Part shown: piece by piece, positions 1-13,100 of the stretch
How the letters are laid out: every line of letters starts with the position of its first letter
How positions within the stretch are numbered: the first letter of the stretch is position 1
Origin: Guillardia theta CCMP2712
Lineage: Eukaryota > Cryptophyceae > Pyrenomonadales > Geminigeraceae
Assembly: GCF_000315625.1 (NCBI RefSeq)
Contig: NW_005434648.1
Span: 537,869-601,868 of the forward strand
DNA length: 64,000 nucleotides
Reading direction: 5' to 3'
Position numbers and translations under genes: made by a program
The notes under the pieces: generated by a model
What the model saw: the letters and a program-made list of their open reading frames with translations, nothing else
Told to the model about the DNA's origin: nothing
The model's database searches: none

Positions 1-441
1 GAAGAGAGGCCGAATATGCAGAAGATAGGAGATCGTTGATATGAAGTGAATGTGAAATCAAAGGCAATCAGAACATAAGGATCAAATCGAAATGTGTGAA
101 ATAGAGCGACTGAAAATGTTCGCAAGATGAAGGTGTGACATAATTTGATAGGGTAAGAAAAGGATAATGATATGATGATGAAGAGATGAAATCAGTGGAA
201 ATGTGGCGGCAGAGGAACCGGGACAATGGGTTCAAAATGTACTGACATACACAAGTGCTGGGAATATTTTGGCAGAGGATAGAAGAAAAGTGAATGGACG
301 GATGAAGCATTGTTTCATGAGGTTACCAAGAAGGTTAGAAGGAGAAGGATAATATTGAATCAGACATTCACTTCTGAGCAAGTTGGAAGCTAGCTCTGCC
401 ATGACGGCTTGTCCGCGATCATTGACGTCTAGGTATGGCAG
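1..441. other. Upstream non-coding stretch before NAC-alpha
   Basis: I see no convincing exon here. The sequence is A/G-rich on the + strand and its only long reading frame (minus strand) has a composition typical of a chance shadow. It probably holds the 5' flank and leader of the NAC-alpha gene. A short upstream ATG at 435 opens a reading of only six codons before a stop and overlaps the leader of the real start. Confidence 0.4.
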
Positions 442-1163
<722 letters not shown>

Positions 1164-1308
1164 GCATGCACGTCGAAACAGAATTGTTTTGTATAAAAGA
1201 ATAACCAGAATCTCCTTGCGTGTTCCTCTTCTCAGATGAGAAGAGCGTCTGCATCCGCCTCATCCTCCGAGCCTTTCTTGGACGGCATGTCGGCTCCCTG
1301 AGACCCAG

Positions 1309-2918
1309 TCAACCGGAGCTCATGCACCCTGAACCCCTTGCTACCTGCTTCTCCTGCATGATGTTCGTAGGGTAGCTCCAGTCCACGAGACCTGAGGAGG
1401 TGATGAGGTTATGGGGAGCGGGAGAGTGAAGTACCAGGAGGAAGCATCGAATCTCCTTCTGTTTGCTGCTCCAAGAGCTCTTCTTGCTCATCCTCCATCC
1501 CAAGTGTCTTCTCGGGAGACAGAGCAAGAGAATGGAATGTTGCGCTGCCTCCCTCAATGCTCTTCGCTCTATCAGCCACACAGCGCAAAGTTGACCCACG
1601 TACCTCAAGGAAGGACTTGCAGTTCTCCGCGGTGAGAGGAGCGGGGAGCACAGCAGCTCTGTTCCTTCTGACTTTCCAGACGACAAAAGCTGGGTCTGCC
1701 TGTCAAAGACATCAGGGCTTGCAAATTTGAGATATGTCAGCAAAACCTGTACAAGACCTTTGAATGCATTATAAAGAGTTTCCTAGGAAAATCATCAAAG
1801 ATTCATTCCACTGAACATCGTTTCCTGATCCCCTTATGTCCCTCACCTGAGCAGATGAAGCCCAGACAAACTTGGCCGTTCCCGATCTTTTCTTCAAGCT
1901 CTGGAGAGCACGACCGGGATCAGGATTGCCAAACAGTTGTGTGTGAGGTACCTTGAGGAACGTAAGGGCTTCGTTCGCAACTTTCATACGCTTCCTTCGC
2001 TCCTGCAAGAAGTGTTACAGGAGAAACACAAATTTGAGAACAGAAAAGAGCGTCAAGACATAGAAGGGGGCGTACTTTCAAAGTCTCCTTGTCGTTCCCA
2101 TGAGGAATAAAAACGATGAAACAAACCTCGTCGCACAATGTCCGGAAGGTCTCATGGGTCAACTGACTCATCCCAAATGTTTCAGCTGGTGCGATCGACT
2201 CATCTATTCTCGTCCCTCGGTTCTCATCAACTGCGCTTCCTCTCAGGAACTCTACCAGCTCCTTGCGCTTCATCTCCCCCTTGTAGGAGATGAAAGTTCC
2301 GCTCGTCGCATTCACCATGACAACGGCTGGAAGGGACTCAACGCGGAACCGCTCGCGGACGTCAGAGGACAAGGACCGGATCTCAGCAAACGCGTGCGAG
2401 GATCTCAACATAGTCGCAATGGCCGAGATAGAGTGCGGGAGCTCGAACTTGTCATGGAAGCAGATGACAGCCTTCCTTCCCTTCACCTCTGTCTGGAGCC
2501 ACCAATCCAACAAACGGGTGCTGAGCTGGGCGACGGGAGGGAGGACATTGTTGGTGACAAAGAGGAAGATGGCCTTGGCGGTCATGGGGCCCGAGTACAT
2601 GATCGGATCGCCTGCCATGTAGAGGATGGTCTGAGGAAAATGCGCTACCTTGACGCTCAAGCAATCATCCAGAAAGTCGTCGCAGTTGATCATGCCCACG
2701 TCCACAAGACCTGAAAGGGGAGAGGACACTTGCTTCCACACTTGCACGGAAGCCTCTGACTCCTTGGAGTTGACGGGAGACGAGTAGAAGAGCACGAGCA
2801 TGTTTCTCGACCCCAATCCGCTCCTTATGCTTCCGAACTTCTCGCCGTCAAGTTCCACCACGTTACCAGCACATACAGCGAAGCAGATCAAGAACAGGTA
2901 GACAACAAGAGTGATCAT
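1309..2918 (-). CDS. Thioredoxin-fold (PDI-like) secretory-pathway protein without CxxC
   Basis: The first exon starts at 2918 with a signal peptide (hydrophobic LVVYLFLICFAVCA) and runs to about 2071. The next exons (about 2008-1850 and then around 1790-1590) continue after introns of roughly 50-70 nt. Repeated thioredoxin-like folds can be seen: one opening with MLVLFYSS, one with a cis-Pro-like SLPAVVMV, and a last one reading DPAFVVWKVRRNRAAV, as in the final a' domain of PDI proteins. The usual CGHC redox motif is absent from the first domain (replaced by SSPVNSKES), so classical disulphide exchange there is unlikely. A chaperone or scaffold role in the ER is inferred. The 3' end is unresolved: one frame stops at 1309 and an alternative splice would stop near 1222. 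Confidence 0.72.
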
Positions 2919-2999
2919 CTTTGCTAGAGGCTGGTGTCCTCCGCTCCTCCCCTCTTCCCAAACCTCGCGCCTCTTGCGCCTTCTGCTCTTCCTGCTCCT

Positions 3000-3076
3000 G
3001 TTTTTCTCCTGCTCCTCCTGCCGCTCCTGCCGCTCCTGCCGCTCCTGCCGCTCCTCCTGTTCCTGCTCCTCCTGTT

Positions 3077-3151
<75 letters not shown>

Positions 3152-3152
3152 T
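3000..3152. repeat. (CTCCTG)n hexanucleotide repeat
   Basis: A run of CTCCTG/CTCCTGC units with some CCG variants lies just upstream of the thioredoxin-fold gene start. The same hexamer recurs near 14236-14295 (coding, in TOP3B) and 40340-40400 (intron of the ABC-F fragment), so it is a recurrent microsatellite of this genome. It opens long Ser/Cys-, Leu- or Ala/Pro-repeat reading frames that I do not regard as genes. Confidence 0.9.
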
Positions 3153-4266
3153 CTTTCCCTCGTTCGTTCCCTAGCACACTTGCAACCCCTGAGTCACCAC
3201 CCGGCGGGCCGCAACTCAGTGTGATCCGGCAAGGCCCCGGCGCCTCTCCAGTCCGAGCCTCCCGAGGCTGGTGAACGATCCGTAGCTCTCCCTTCAACGG
3301 CCTTGTCCTCTGACGTCTTCCCAACGAGTCCCAGGGCTCAGCTTGTCGTTCACTGCCTTCAAGAGTGCATCATTGCCGCGCCGCTACCTATGCAAGCTTG
3401 TCACACTCAAAAGCGTTAAGAGTTAACGCTCAGGTTGTCTCAATGACGAGCGACTCGGATGTGTCGACTCAGCTGGGCCCGGCGTCCGACACTGAGAGCT
3501 CAGTGGGCGGCCGGCGGTTCCGGGCCGGGCCAAGTCTGAGCCGCTCTGCAGCCTGAGGCGGGGCAGTGCTGGGCCGTACCTGGTGTGAGGGTAATGAGGG
3601 TGATGAGCTTCTGCCTTGTCAGGCATGGCGGAGCTAAGGGTAAGTGAGAGTGAGGGAGGGGGAGGGGAAGGGGGAGGAGAGCGAGGAAGAGAAAGATAGC
3701 ATGAAGGAGAGAACAGATGGTGCACCATGAACCAGGGGATAAGGAGGAACAGGAAGATTGATGGAGTTGGAGAGGAAGGAGGGAGCAGGCTGTAGAGAGG
3801 AGGGGGTATGGCGGAATGACTGGTAGGGTAGGGGGATATCAAGAGAGGAAGGCAGACAGAAAGCAAGAGAGTTGGAGAAGAGAAAGAGATGCAGGGATAA
3901 GGAGGGTAGGAGAGACTGAGAAGCAAGGAGGGAAGAAGTGAATGAGTGAAGGATACCCGGAGGTGTGTGGGTGGGAAAGAGACTAGGGAAAGTCAAAACA
4001 AAGGAGAGGGACCATGGTAGCAAGTAGAAGGGAAAGAAGACAAGAGAAATTTATTCATGGTATGATCTTGGAGTGATGGGACAGAAGGAAGCTCCACGTC
4101 GTCTAGTTTTGTCAAGACATTTTCAGACGATGGAGGGGGAGGGATTTGGCTGAAAGATGTGTTCTCAAACTGATTCCCGTGCGCAGAAACTGAGCTGGAG
4201 GGTAAGTGATGGCAGCGAGGAAGCAGATGTCTGACTTGAGAGGTTTCGAACTTGGCGCAGGCGAGG
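3153..4266. other. Intergenic, GC-rich island then purine-rich DNA
   Basis: About 3180-3560 is GC-rich with short inverted repeats (for example AGCCTC/GAGGCT near 3258). About 3640-4050 is A/G-rich on the + strand and gives long Ser/Pro/Leu-rich minus-strand frames without any domain. It separates the thioredoxin-fold gene (minus strand) from the DHHC gene (plus strand), so it probably contains promoters for both. No exon could be supported. Confidence 0.5.
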
Positions 4267-5895
4267 ATGAAGCGACGGTTCCTGTTTCATTTGGAGTATT
4301 CCATCGTCATGATGATGAAATGTTTTGACGTCGGGCTGAGAGCCATGGGGCCGGTAATCAAGATGACTTCCTGGGAGAATGCCTTTTGATTGTTCGCTGC
4401 TGTCAGATTTTTGTGTGTTTTGCGATCACTCTCATCTCGGGTGTGATATGGACATGGTATGTATCACTGCAAATCAGCACCAGTGTCGTGACAAGTGTAT
4501 CAAGGTTCACATACATCCTCCACAAGATCTCAGATGAAGGGACATGGCTGAGATACTTTCACCTTGCCATCGCCTTCACGCTCATCTTCAACGTTCTCTA
4601 CAACTACATCGCTACCGTCTTGACGCCGCCGGGGTTCCCAACGGACGAATACGTAGTGCGCTTGCGTGCGAGGAGGGGTGGTGATGGACAGGGCAGGAGG
4701 ACCCCCCGGTAGACATTGAGGCAAGGACGGCTGAAGCTGTACAGTTCCACATCGACGGCTTCGGAAGATGGTGCAAGAAGTGCAGGAAGGCGAAACCTCC
4801 AAGGACGCATCATTGCTCGATATGTAGGAGGTGCGAGCAGCTACTGGAGGAGGCTCTGTTGGTGCAACTGCTGTCCTGACGTGTTGTGCTGACGTGCACT
4901 GACATGTTATCCTGACATTCTCTGACATGTTATCCTGACATGCTCTCTGGTGCAGGTGTGTGTTGAAGATGGACCACCATTGCCGTATTCTTTGTTTTCT
5001 CCCCCTCTCGCCTTAGTGGTGATTTCGTGGAACAGCATGGGTTGCTCAGTGCGTTGGTTTCCGCAACTACAGGACTTTCTTTCTGTTCATGTTCTGGTTG
5101 TGGGTTGGTTGCATTTATGTGCTGATGACCATGGCGCCAAGTTTTCTGCTTCACTTTCGAGTGGTGAAGAAGACGAGTTGTGCTTTTTCCTACCTTCTGA
5201 GATGATTATCACGCAGAGGAGGCACAACCAAGAGCAGTCGGCTGTGGTGTTTTCTTGCATCCTTGCTTTCTCTGTCTCTCTTGCCGTCGGGTAGAAACAC
5301 GTCATGTTCCTGTCATTGTTGGATGCTAACGTCTTGTTGCTACTGTAAGGTTTCTCCTCTCGTGGCATTTTTATCTCATCCTGACCGGACAAGTGAAGTT
5401 GAGATGTGAGATTTTCAGAAGGTGACATTCCTCCTTCAGACAACCATCGAGTGGTACAACAACCGGATGAGAAGTGCCGAAGCGAAGAAGGCTGGGATGG
5501 TGCGTCATCAAGTTTTCTTATCTTTTCTTCTTCTTGGCTCTACTTTTTTCGTGTTCTCTTCGCTCTCGTTTTTATATTCTGCTGCAACAAACAATCTTGA
5601 CACCCTCTTTACTGCTTCCCAGACTTGAGTGTGTGAACTTGCTGATTTTCATCTTTCTTTGTTGTCTCCTGCCTCCTCCTCTTCCCCTCCAATCCTCCTC
5701 TCCTCCTCTCCTAATCCCACTCTTCTCTTCCTCTCTCTTGTACATGTTCTTACGTGATCTCTGACTACAAAAACTTCAGGTGTATCACAATCCATGGGAT
5801 CTCGGCAATAACACGTTGGTACCTCACGCACCTACTGACCTCCATGTGCAGGTTACCACGAAAACTTGTCGGCAGTGCTGGGAAGCAAATAGTGA
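4267..5895 (+). CDS. DHHC-type protein S-acyltransferase (palmitoyltransferase)
   Basis: Transfers palmitate from acyl-CoA to cysteines of target proteins, acting in Golgi, ER or plasma membrane. Exons read by eye: 4267-4353, 4407-4652, 4697-4830, 4956-4984, 5036-5160, 5217-5290, 5350-5392, 5440-5499 and 5781-5819. Two membrane segments precede the TPPG motif, then comes the cysteine-rich domain (WCKKCRKAKPPRTHHCSICR, then CVLKMDHHCPWV) ending in AQCVGFRNYR. Two more hydrophobic segments follow, and the short C-terminal motif VYHNPWDLG. The canonical Asn of the DHHCPWxxNC motif is Gln here. It most resembles ZDHHC16-like enzymes. The start at 4267 depends on a 53-nt intron at 4354-4406. The last exon is unresolved. 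Confidence 0.88.
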
Positions 5896-6821
5896 GAAGC
5901 TTGCTCCACTGCTCCTCTCGCGCTGATTTTCACTTCAAGCTTCCTCCCTCTGTCTTCTTCTCTCACCTTGTCTTATCACCTCCAGTCCCTGCGTCCTCTC
6001 ATCCCCTGCGCTTGCCCTGAATTCCCGCCTGAACCTCCTCCTCCTTCTCCTCCTCCTCCTCCTCGTCCTCCTCATCGTCCTCCTCATCGTCCTCCTCCTC
6101 TCCTCCTCACCTTTCTGCTTCTTTCCCCTAGTTCCATCTCCTGTTTTGACTCCATGCTGACACTTCCTCTCCTCCCGTCTCTTCACAGTTGTCAGAACAA
6201 CCCATTGCTCTGGTTTCTTCCCACGTTGTCTTCTCCTCTGGGAGACGGATGTGCATTTCCTCACCGCTACACAAGAAGGCTAGCAGGAGGAGGAGGAGGC
6301 GGAGGGGGAGGGGGAGGGGGAGGAGGAAAATCGCAAGACAACGAGGAGGAGGATAAGTCGCGTGCAGAGACGACTATCATCGTTAACCTCCAGCCGCACA
6401 GCGAGTGAGAAGGAGGAGGGCAGGGAGGAGGACGAGAGACGAAGATTTTATTCTTTACGATTACAACCTGCGGGAAGGTTGAGAACGAAGAAAGAAAATG
6501 AGCGGAGGAGGGAGAGCCAGGAGCGAGGATGGTGGGAACAGGGACGTCGACCGGGCCATGAGCTTGTGGAGGAAGTGGGATGGAGGAGAAAGCAGGAGGA
6601 AGCGATTCAGTGGCACAGAGGAAGAAATTCGATCAAGGCTAAAGCTGACGAGGTGGTGGTGGTGGTGGAGAGACAGGGCAAAGCCACAGTGCGAGGACAT
6701 GATTGAAAGTCAACAGCAACGGAAAGTGAACAAGTAAGGGAAAGGTGAAGGGCAGGAGGGGGAGGGGAAGGAGGAGGAGGAGGAGGAGGAGGAGGAGGAG
6801 GCAGACCTTCGAACGGACGTT
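5896..6821. other. Low-complexity intergenic DNA between DHHC and WDR74 genes
   Basis: Contains a CCT-rich tract near 6025-6110, a GGA/GGG tract at 6283-6330, purine-rich DNA to 6700 and a (GGA)n run at about 6766-6800. The two flanking genes converge here, so it should hold both 3' ends. I see no exon. Confidence 0.5.
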
Positions 6822-9668
6822 TTATCGTTTTTTCTTGGTCTTGGACGACTTAGTTGGCGGCAACTGAAAGGAAAAAAAGCGTGAAAACAAGACAAAGTCT
6901 AGTTCGGAAGAGAAGAAGAAAGATAGCATGTGGAAATTTAGACATGTAGTGAAATGCTTCTCTCACTTTTCTCTTCTTCACGTATGTTGCTTTTCGGCGG
7001 ATTAGATCTTGCTTGTCTGCTTTCGCCTGGTCTCCGTCTTCTTCTTTCTGAGGAAATCGAATCAGAAGGTTTTTGGTATCATCATTCATCACAATCACCA
7101 TCATCACCATCACCATCAACGTCATCTCACCTTTTGCTTCTTCTCTTCCTTCGCCTCTTCCACTCCGAGCCAGTCGTCCTTGCAATGGCTTTCACCCTCC
7201 TCCTCCCCTCCTCCTCTCCTCTCACCTCATCACTTTCTTCCTCCTTCTGCAACAACGTCAGCCAAGTGCCTCTTGATGGTAAAGGTCACCTTCGGCTTTG
7301 TTTCGCCTTCTCCCGCGAATAGCAAACAGTTCAATCTCTGTCAACCTCGTCATCGCTGCTGTTGTTGATCTCCCCCTCCTGCCCCTTCTCCTTTTCTTCT
7401 TGCTCCTCACCTCCTCTCTCTTTCTTCCCTCCTACCTCTACCCCACCACCTTCTCTCTCTTTCTCCCCTCGTCTCTTCACCTGCTTGGCGTAGATTCGCG
7501 ATGTCATCATCGTGGTGTTTGCGTCGTAAACTTCACGTCATGTAAGGAGATGTGGGACAGCAAAAGAAGCAGGAGAACAAAGGCGGAGGCGAAGAATGCG
7601 CGGGACCGTGAGGAGGAGCAAAAGGAGGAGCAGGAGGAGGAGCAAGAGGAGGAGGAGGAGGAGGAGGAGCAGGAGGAGCAGGAGGAGCAGGACGAGGAGG
7701 AGCAGGACGAGGAGGAGCAGGACGAGGAGGAGCAGGACGAGAAGGGGTGTTGGGGGTGCATGGGGAAGGGAGAGAGGCAGGAGGAGGAGGAGGAGGAGAA
7801 GTTTCATACCTCTCACGAATCTGTCGAGACTTGCAGCAGCTACGAGAGGAAGGGAGGGATGGAAATCAACAGCTCTGACGGATCCAGCTATGTGCCTGCC
7901 GCTCCATCAAATCGCTTCCTTGCAATCGTCCGCCAGCACTTGAATTTGCCGCAGACTTTTCCTTGCTTGAGATCGATCTTTCTCAGTCCTCCAAGGGCAT
8001 CCCCTGATACGATCGTGATGAGTCATGCAAACTGCATGAAACTCTTGCAGCCGTTGATCCTCCTCTCCTCTCCTCTCCTCTCCTCTCCCCCCTCTCCTCT
8101 CCTCTCCTCGCCCCGCCTCCTCTGCACTCCTTTCTCTCATGGTTCACCGGCAACAACGTAAGATTCATCCGGCGACAACGCCATGCACGTGAAACGAGTT
8201 CCCGCGTTCAACCTGACCTGGTCGGGTTCCTGCAGGCTTGTCAAACCACTTGTCAAACCACCAGGTCAACGGATGGAACGTCACCGGGGAGCAAGAAGCG
8301 TTTATGACTGGTCGACGTTGCGCTCGAATGTCATAAAGTCGGATCTGAGCCAAGAGGTGTTAAGAGAAGCATAGTGACAGTGACAACGGACCTGCCCGTA
8401 GGCTGTACAGATCACAAGCTTGTTCTCATCTTCGGAGGAAAGATACTGCCAACATCATCATCGGTGTGGCTACGATCGTCGTCATGGCCGTTGAGACCTG
8501 GAGGTCTGTCACCCAAACAGGCAACCTCAGTCGAAGTTTGTTCTCAGGAACATTCTTAGCCTTCCATGACACCTGCAAACAGCTCAATATAATCCGCTAC
8601 AGCTGCTGCTTCTCCTCCCCCTCCTCCCCCTCCTCCCCCTCCTCCTCCTCAATCACATCGTCCTCCACTTGCCCTTCCCGTCCTCCCCGTCTTCCTTTTG
8701 TTTGACTGAACGACATCACATTCCAGGTCTCTTACCGTCTGTGTCTGCAGATCGTAAACTTGCAACTCGTTCTCCTGTCCGCCATAGGCGATCTGAAACA
8801 AGAATGTCACTGACTGCCTTCGTTACATGTTGAACATGCGCGTGCATGTTGACATGCCTTGGTACATGATGGAGACGGTCTTGCTCTACTTACAGGACCC
8901 TTGATGCTCAGAGCAGTCTAGAGAGATGTTCAGTGTCTTCATGTCAAACTTATTCACCCACATGCTCCTTCACCACCCGAAGGGTCTGGTCCAAACTCTG
9001 CAGCAGCACCTTTCCTTCTTCATTCACGGTGACCAACTTGGTTGAATCGCTCTGCAAGCCCATCACATCGCTGACGTCTCCTCCTCCTCTCCTCAACCTC
9101 ACGCAGCATGAAGACGCTCCTCGGCTTCGTACACGCCTCTCGCCCAAGTTCGAAATTTGCCTGGCGCTACTTCACACGAGGAAGAGAAAGAATCTGATGT
9201 CACACCAGCTCAACAGACGCCTGCGCGTCCCAAAGCTTGACAACGCCATCAGCTCTGAGGAGGAGGCTCAGCAACCGCTCGCCCCTCCACTCTTTTCACC
9301 TCCCCACGAAGAAGCTGAGCTCGCTGGCATCTGCTCCCCCAAACATCAGACCCTCACAACTACACAGCCCTCAGACCTCTCGACCAGCACATGCACTCAG
9401 CTGCCTGTCATCATCATCGTCACGTCTCGCATGGCTGCATCAAAGTCGTTACATGCTCTCGCTTCTGTTCCCCAAATTTTGCTATCACTGCGCTCTCCTC
9501 CGGGGCTGAGATCTAATTGCAAGTCATGTGGAAGAAGGAAGAGAGAGTGAGAAGTGGGGAGAGGTGATGTTCAGAGCAAACAATCGAATTAATGTATGAA
9601 GTTGATGAAGTCACCTTGATCAATCCGGTCTCGTCGCCAGTTATTATCTGCAACGATACTTCATTCAT
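6822..9668 (-). CDS. WDR74: WDR74 / NSA1-type WD-repeat ribosome biogenesis factor
   Basis: Nucleolar WD40 propeller protein acting in 60S pre-ribosome maturation (yeast Nsa1, human WDR74). Many small exons on the minus strand each match a segment of the family in order. They are: MNEVSLQIITGDETGLIK from 9668, GVVKLWDAQAS near 9240, NEEGKVLLQ near 9030, YGGQENELQVYDLQTQT near 8780, NVPENKLRLRLPVWVTDLQ near 8520, LVICTAYGQ, IRLYDIRAQRRPVINA near 8330, a propeller blade reading DALGGLRKIDLKQGKVCGKF near 7990, then RIYAKQ and RLNCLLFAGEGE. The last exon ends in a basic tail (KSSKTKKKR) with the stop at 6822. The IR-YD-RAQRRPV and LNCLL signatures separate it from generic WD40 proteins. Exon edges in the C-terminal third are approximate, and an intron there holds a GAGGAC-type repeat. 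Confidence 0.88.
7610..7745. repeat. GAGGAG/GAGGAC/GAGCAG purine repeat inside a WDR74 intron
   Basis: A glutamate-like codon tract on the + strand (GAG GAG CAG, GAC GAG GAG) that lies in an intron of the minus-strand WDR74 gene. It generates a long Glu/Asp-rich plus-strand reading frame that I do not consider a gene. Confidence 0.75.
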
Positions 9669-10136
9669 GCACCTTTGAAGAAGAATTTCACACCTTCATG
9701 GTACTCGTTGATCTTCCTCTTTCCTGTGTGGCAGACTGCTTGCCACTCTCGCTCTTCGCTCTTCCTTCTTCTCTTCTTCCTCTTTTCTCTCCTTCTTCTC
9801 TTCTCCTGCTTTCAATTCGCCATCTTCACGTGCCGCACCCTCATAAAGCCCCTCGTCCCCACCCTTAAACAAGGTGACCACATCCCCGCTCTTTCATTTA
9901 CCCTCGTCCCCGCTCACTCCCCTTTCGGCTTCAGCTTCGGCAGTAGCTGCGGCTTCGGTGGCAATGGTCACTAGCTCCGAGGGAGGAGGAGGAGGAGAAG
10001 GAGGAGGATGGAGCGGGTGCGAAGGGGAGAACGAGAGAGAGAGGAGGAGGCGGAGGAGAGGTTGCTGATAGAGGCTCCCTTGAAGCTGCTCAGTCAAGCA
10101 CCGGCGTTGTAGATTGAGGTCGGAGCGAAACGAACA
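9669..10136. promoter_or_regulatory. Divergent promoter interval WDR74 / RMC1
   Basis: Roughly 470 bp separates the start codons of two divergently transcribed genes, so the interval must carry both promoters. It has a T/C-rich half (9700-9870) and a G/A-rich half (9975-10065). I could not identify a specific promoter element by eye. Confidence 0.45.
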
Positions 10137-13100
10137 ATGGACCATTCACATTGTCGACTGAGGCGAGATCCGATCTGCTTTGAGGTTGACCAGACTCAGG
10201 TGTTCTACGACGAGGCCAATAGATATCTCATTACGTTTCATAATGGGATATTTAAGATCCTCTCGGTAGATGACCCCGGAATCCCTCCTCAAACAATCGA
10301 TTTCGTGCGCCATGGTGCGGTTTTGGGAGTTTCATTGTCCTTGGACAAGAAGCATCTTTGTGTTCAGAGATCAAGTGCAGATGTAGACATCATCTGCTTG
10401 CAGGATGCGAGTGAGATGTCGTATTCTTGCATGGCAAAATCGCAGGGTTGCATGGTAGTGGGGTTTGTGTGGGTGAACACAGGTTTATGCGACATTGCCT
10501 TGATAACGACTGGTGGGCTTGAATTGCTGAGGATAACCAGCAAAGATGTCGTTCAACTTGTAAAACATGACCGGCGAGCCATCCATTGGTACAGGTACTA
10601 CCATGAGACAAGGCTCGTCATGGTTTGTACTGGAAAAGAAGCCAATACCATTCAATGCTTTCAGTTCCTCCCGGACAAATTGATGAGGATGCCTGACTTC
10701 GACCCTGACGTCGCTCTCAATGCAAACGGAAAGAGGAGTCGACTGGAGAGAAACGACTTCATCCTGTGTAAGATATACGAGAAACTTTGTTGTGTCTACG
10801 TGTTCGCAAAGAGACAAGAGATGATTGTGTATCAACTGGGGAAAGATGCAATTGGACGACTGTGCACCATCAATCTCTACTCGGCATGTGATAACTACGC
10901 TCTGAGCATCGTTGACAACCTGCTGATTGTTCACAACCTTGACTCGAAGATAACTTTGATCTTTGACATCTGGCTTATGGTACACTCTCCTCCTCTATTC
11001 TTCGATTCTGCAAGAGGTTGACAGGGATGTGCAGCAATGGAGCGACCATCCTGTAGCGGCTCCTCTTCCTCTCGGTGCTCCAGTCTCTGCTCACAACGAA
11101 GACAGAGTAAGGAGCTGTTGGTCCATGAAGAGGAATCTGGCTGAGCGATGGTTGTTGTGTTGTGTTGTTCGACATTGTCTTAATTGGACTGTCATGAACT
11201 TCCCGTGTTGTTGTTTGCTGCATGTGATCTGATCGAAGTGATCAGCATGAAAATCTGCCGTCTGAACTCTCGCACGCGGACAGCTATCTGCAAGAATGGT
11301 ATGTTCTTTGTGGTTTTGGAAATCTTCAACCTCGTGACTGCTAGAATTATCAAAGGAACTTTGAGCAGCCGAACATTATTCTTGACAAGAAAGCAGGGAA
11401 GTTGTGGTTCTTAGAGGTGCGCTTGAGGCTTACCACAGTATGATCTTGTTAATCTTTGAATCGCAACAGATCAGTTTGCAAAACCTGTGCATCATCAGCA
11501 GTGACAAGGTGAGTCGGCATATCCTTGTTCTGTCGGACATCTTGAACGGTCTGTGTGACGTGCGTTGTTGGAACAGGTCAACCTTGTTCGATGTCTGTTG
11601 AAACGAAGGGATGGGATCAGCGAGACGCTGTCGGTGATCAGGTAACTTCCTCGTTGACTTGCATCTTGTCCCTCGGTGGTCATTGGTGTGCAGGAATGCT
11701 GTCCGGGACCGGGAACCGCTCTTTTCTCTCTATCAGATGTTCAGGTGCTTTCCATACTGACGTGTTGAGTGCTGTTGTCTTGACTGGTCTTGACTTGTTT
11801 GACTGTCAGTGTGGTTGTGGAAGCTTCAGTTTCGCTCTCATCGGCATCGTCGAATGTCAAGATGAGCAAGTGGTGGTATTACCAGCCAGACAGACATGAT
11901 CCAGCCGTCAAGAATGCTGAGGAGAAGACGGCGAATGGTGTGAACACCCGTTCAAACACAGGGGAAGACGGAAAATCGTCCAACACAACACAAGTTATCG
12001 ATCAAGAAAAGATGACAGAGAATGTTTTTAAGGCAAGCACCTGAATTGCGTGCATATGAACAGTTGATTGGTGTACACCTTATGCATATGAATGCGAACT
12101 GTCTTGAGTATTCCATATAGTTTTGTTTCTGTTTGTCAACTCTCTAGGACATGATGATCCTGTCCTGTGTCTGAAAAAGATTTTCCCATTGTTGACCAGA
12201 GAACCTTCTTGCTGACCTCATGTTGATTCTAAGGACCAGAACGCTCATCTGATCTTTCCTGTGCAGATAATTCATCAGGAGAGTGTTGTCGACTCTTCAT
12301 ATCTCATGGCAGTTGTCACTGAATATTTGAGGAGTTTGAGCGCAAGGGGGATCATGGCGGAGGTAAGTCAGCAATACAACCTCTCATCTCAAAATCAGCA
12401 TCATCAGCTCCAGTGTAGTACTGTGATCTCTTCTTCCCTCTTCTCTTCATGCTCTCTCCTCGATTCTTTCTCACCTGGTCCTATTGATCGAGATTTGACC
12501 TCTTTCTTTGCTCGCAGACCTTCCTCGTTGACTTCCAGCTGGAGCTGATCACCTCGTCCGACCCTCCTCGTTTTGCTGTCCTTCATCAACTTCTGCAGTA
12601 CCATGTGCTCTCTCTTCTAGCTATCCGTCCTCCTCCCTTACCCCAACTCTTCCTTGATCTCTTCATTAATCCTTACTCCTTCCTTCTTTCTCTTCCTTCC
12701 TCTCACTCCTCCCCCCACAACGTACAGGAACTTCTCACTCTCTCGTCCTACAGGTCATCCAAGACTCCCTCCCCGTTGCCAGGAGGCTTCTCAGCTTGAT
12801 CTCGAGATACCCTCCTGCATTTCAGCTGGGGTTGGACATGCTCCATCGTTTGCGGCTTCCGCAGGAGGTCCAGCTAGCTTGACATGGTAGTTTGAGGGCC
12901 TGACTTTTCGTGTCATCTCAGGTTGCCCGGGTCCTGCTGGAGTATGGCAAGCTGACAGAGGCGCTGAGGTAAGAGTCATGTGTCCCTGCGCAAACTTCCC
13001 AGCTCTTTGGGAAGTTCGTTGATGTCTCGCCCAGCTGCTCAACAGCTTGTCTGCGGCCTCTTGCCCGCCTTCTCAGATTGTCTGCTCAGGTACATCAACA

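Noticed and set aside
7298-8161. 287-codon + strand ORF with a Glu-rich core
   Set aside because: It spans introns and exons of the minus-strand WDR74 gene and its core is the purine repeat.
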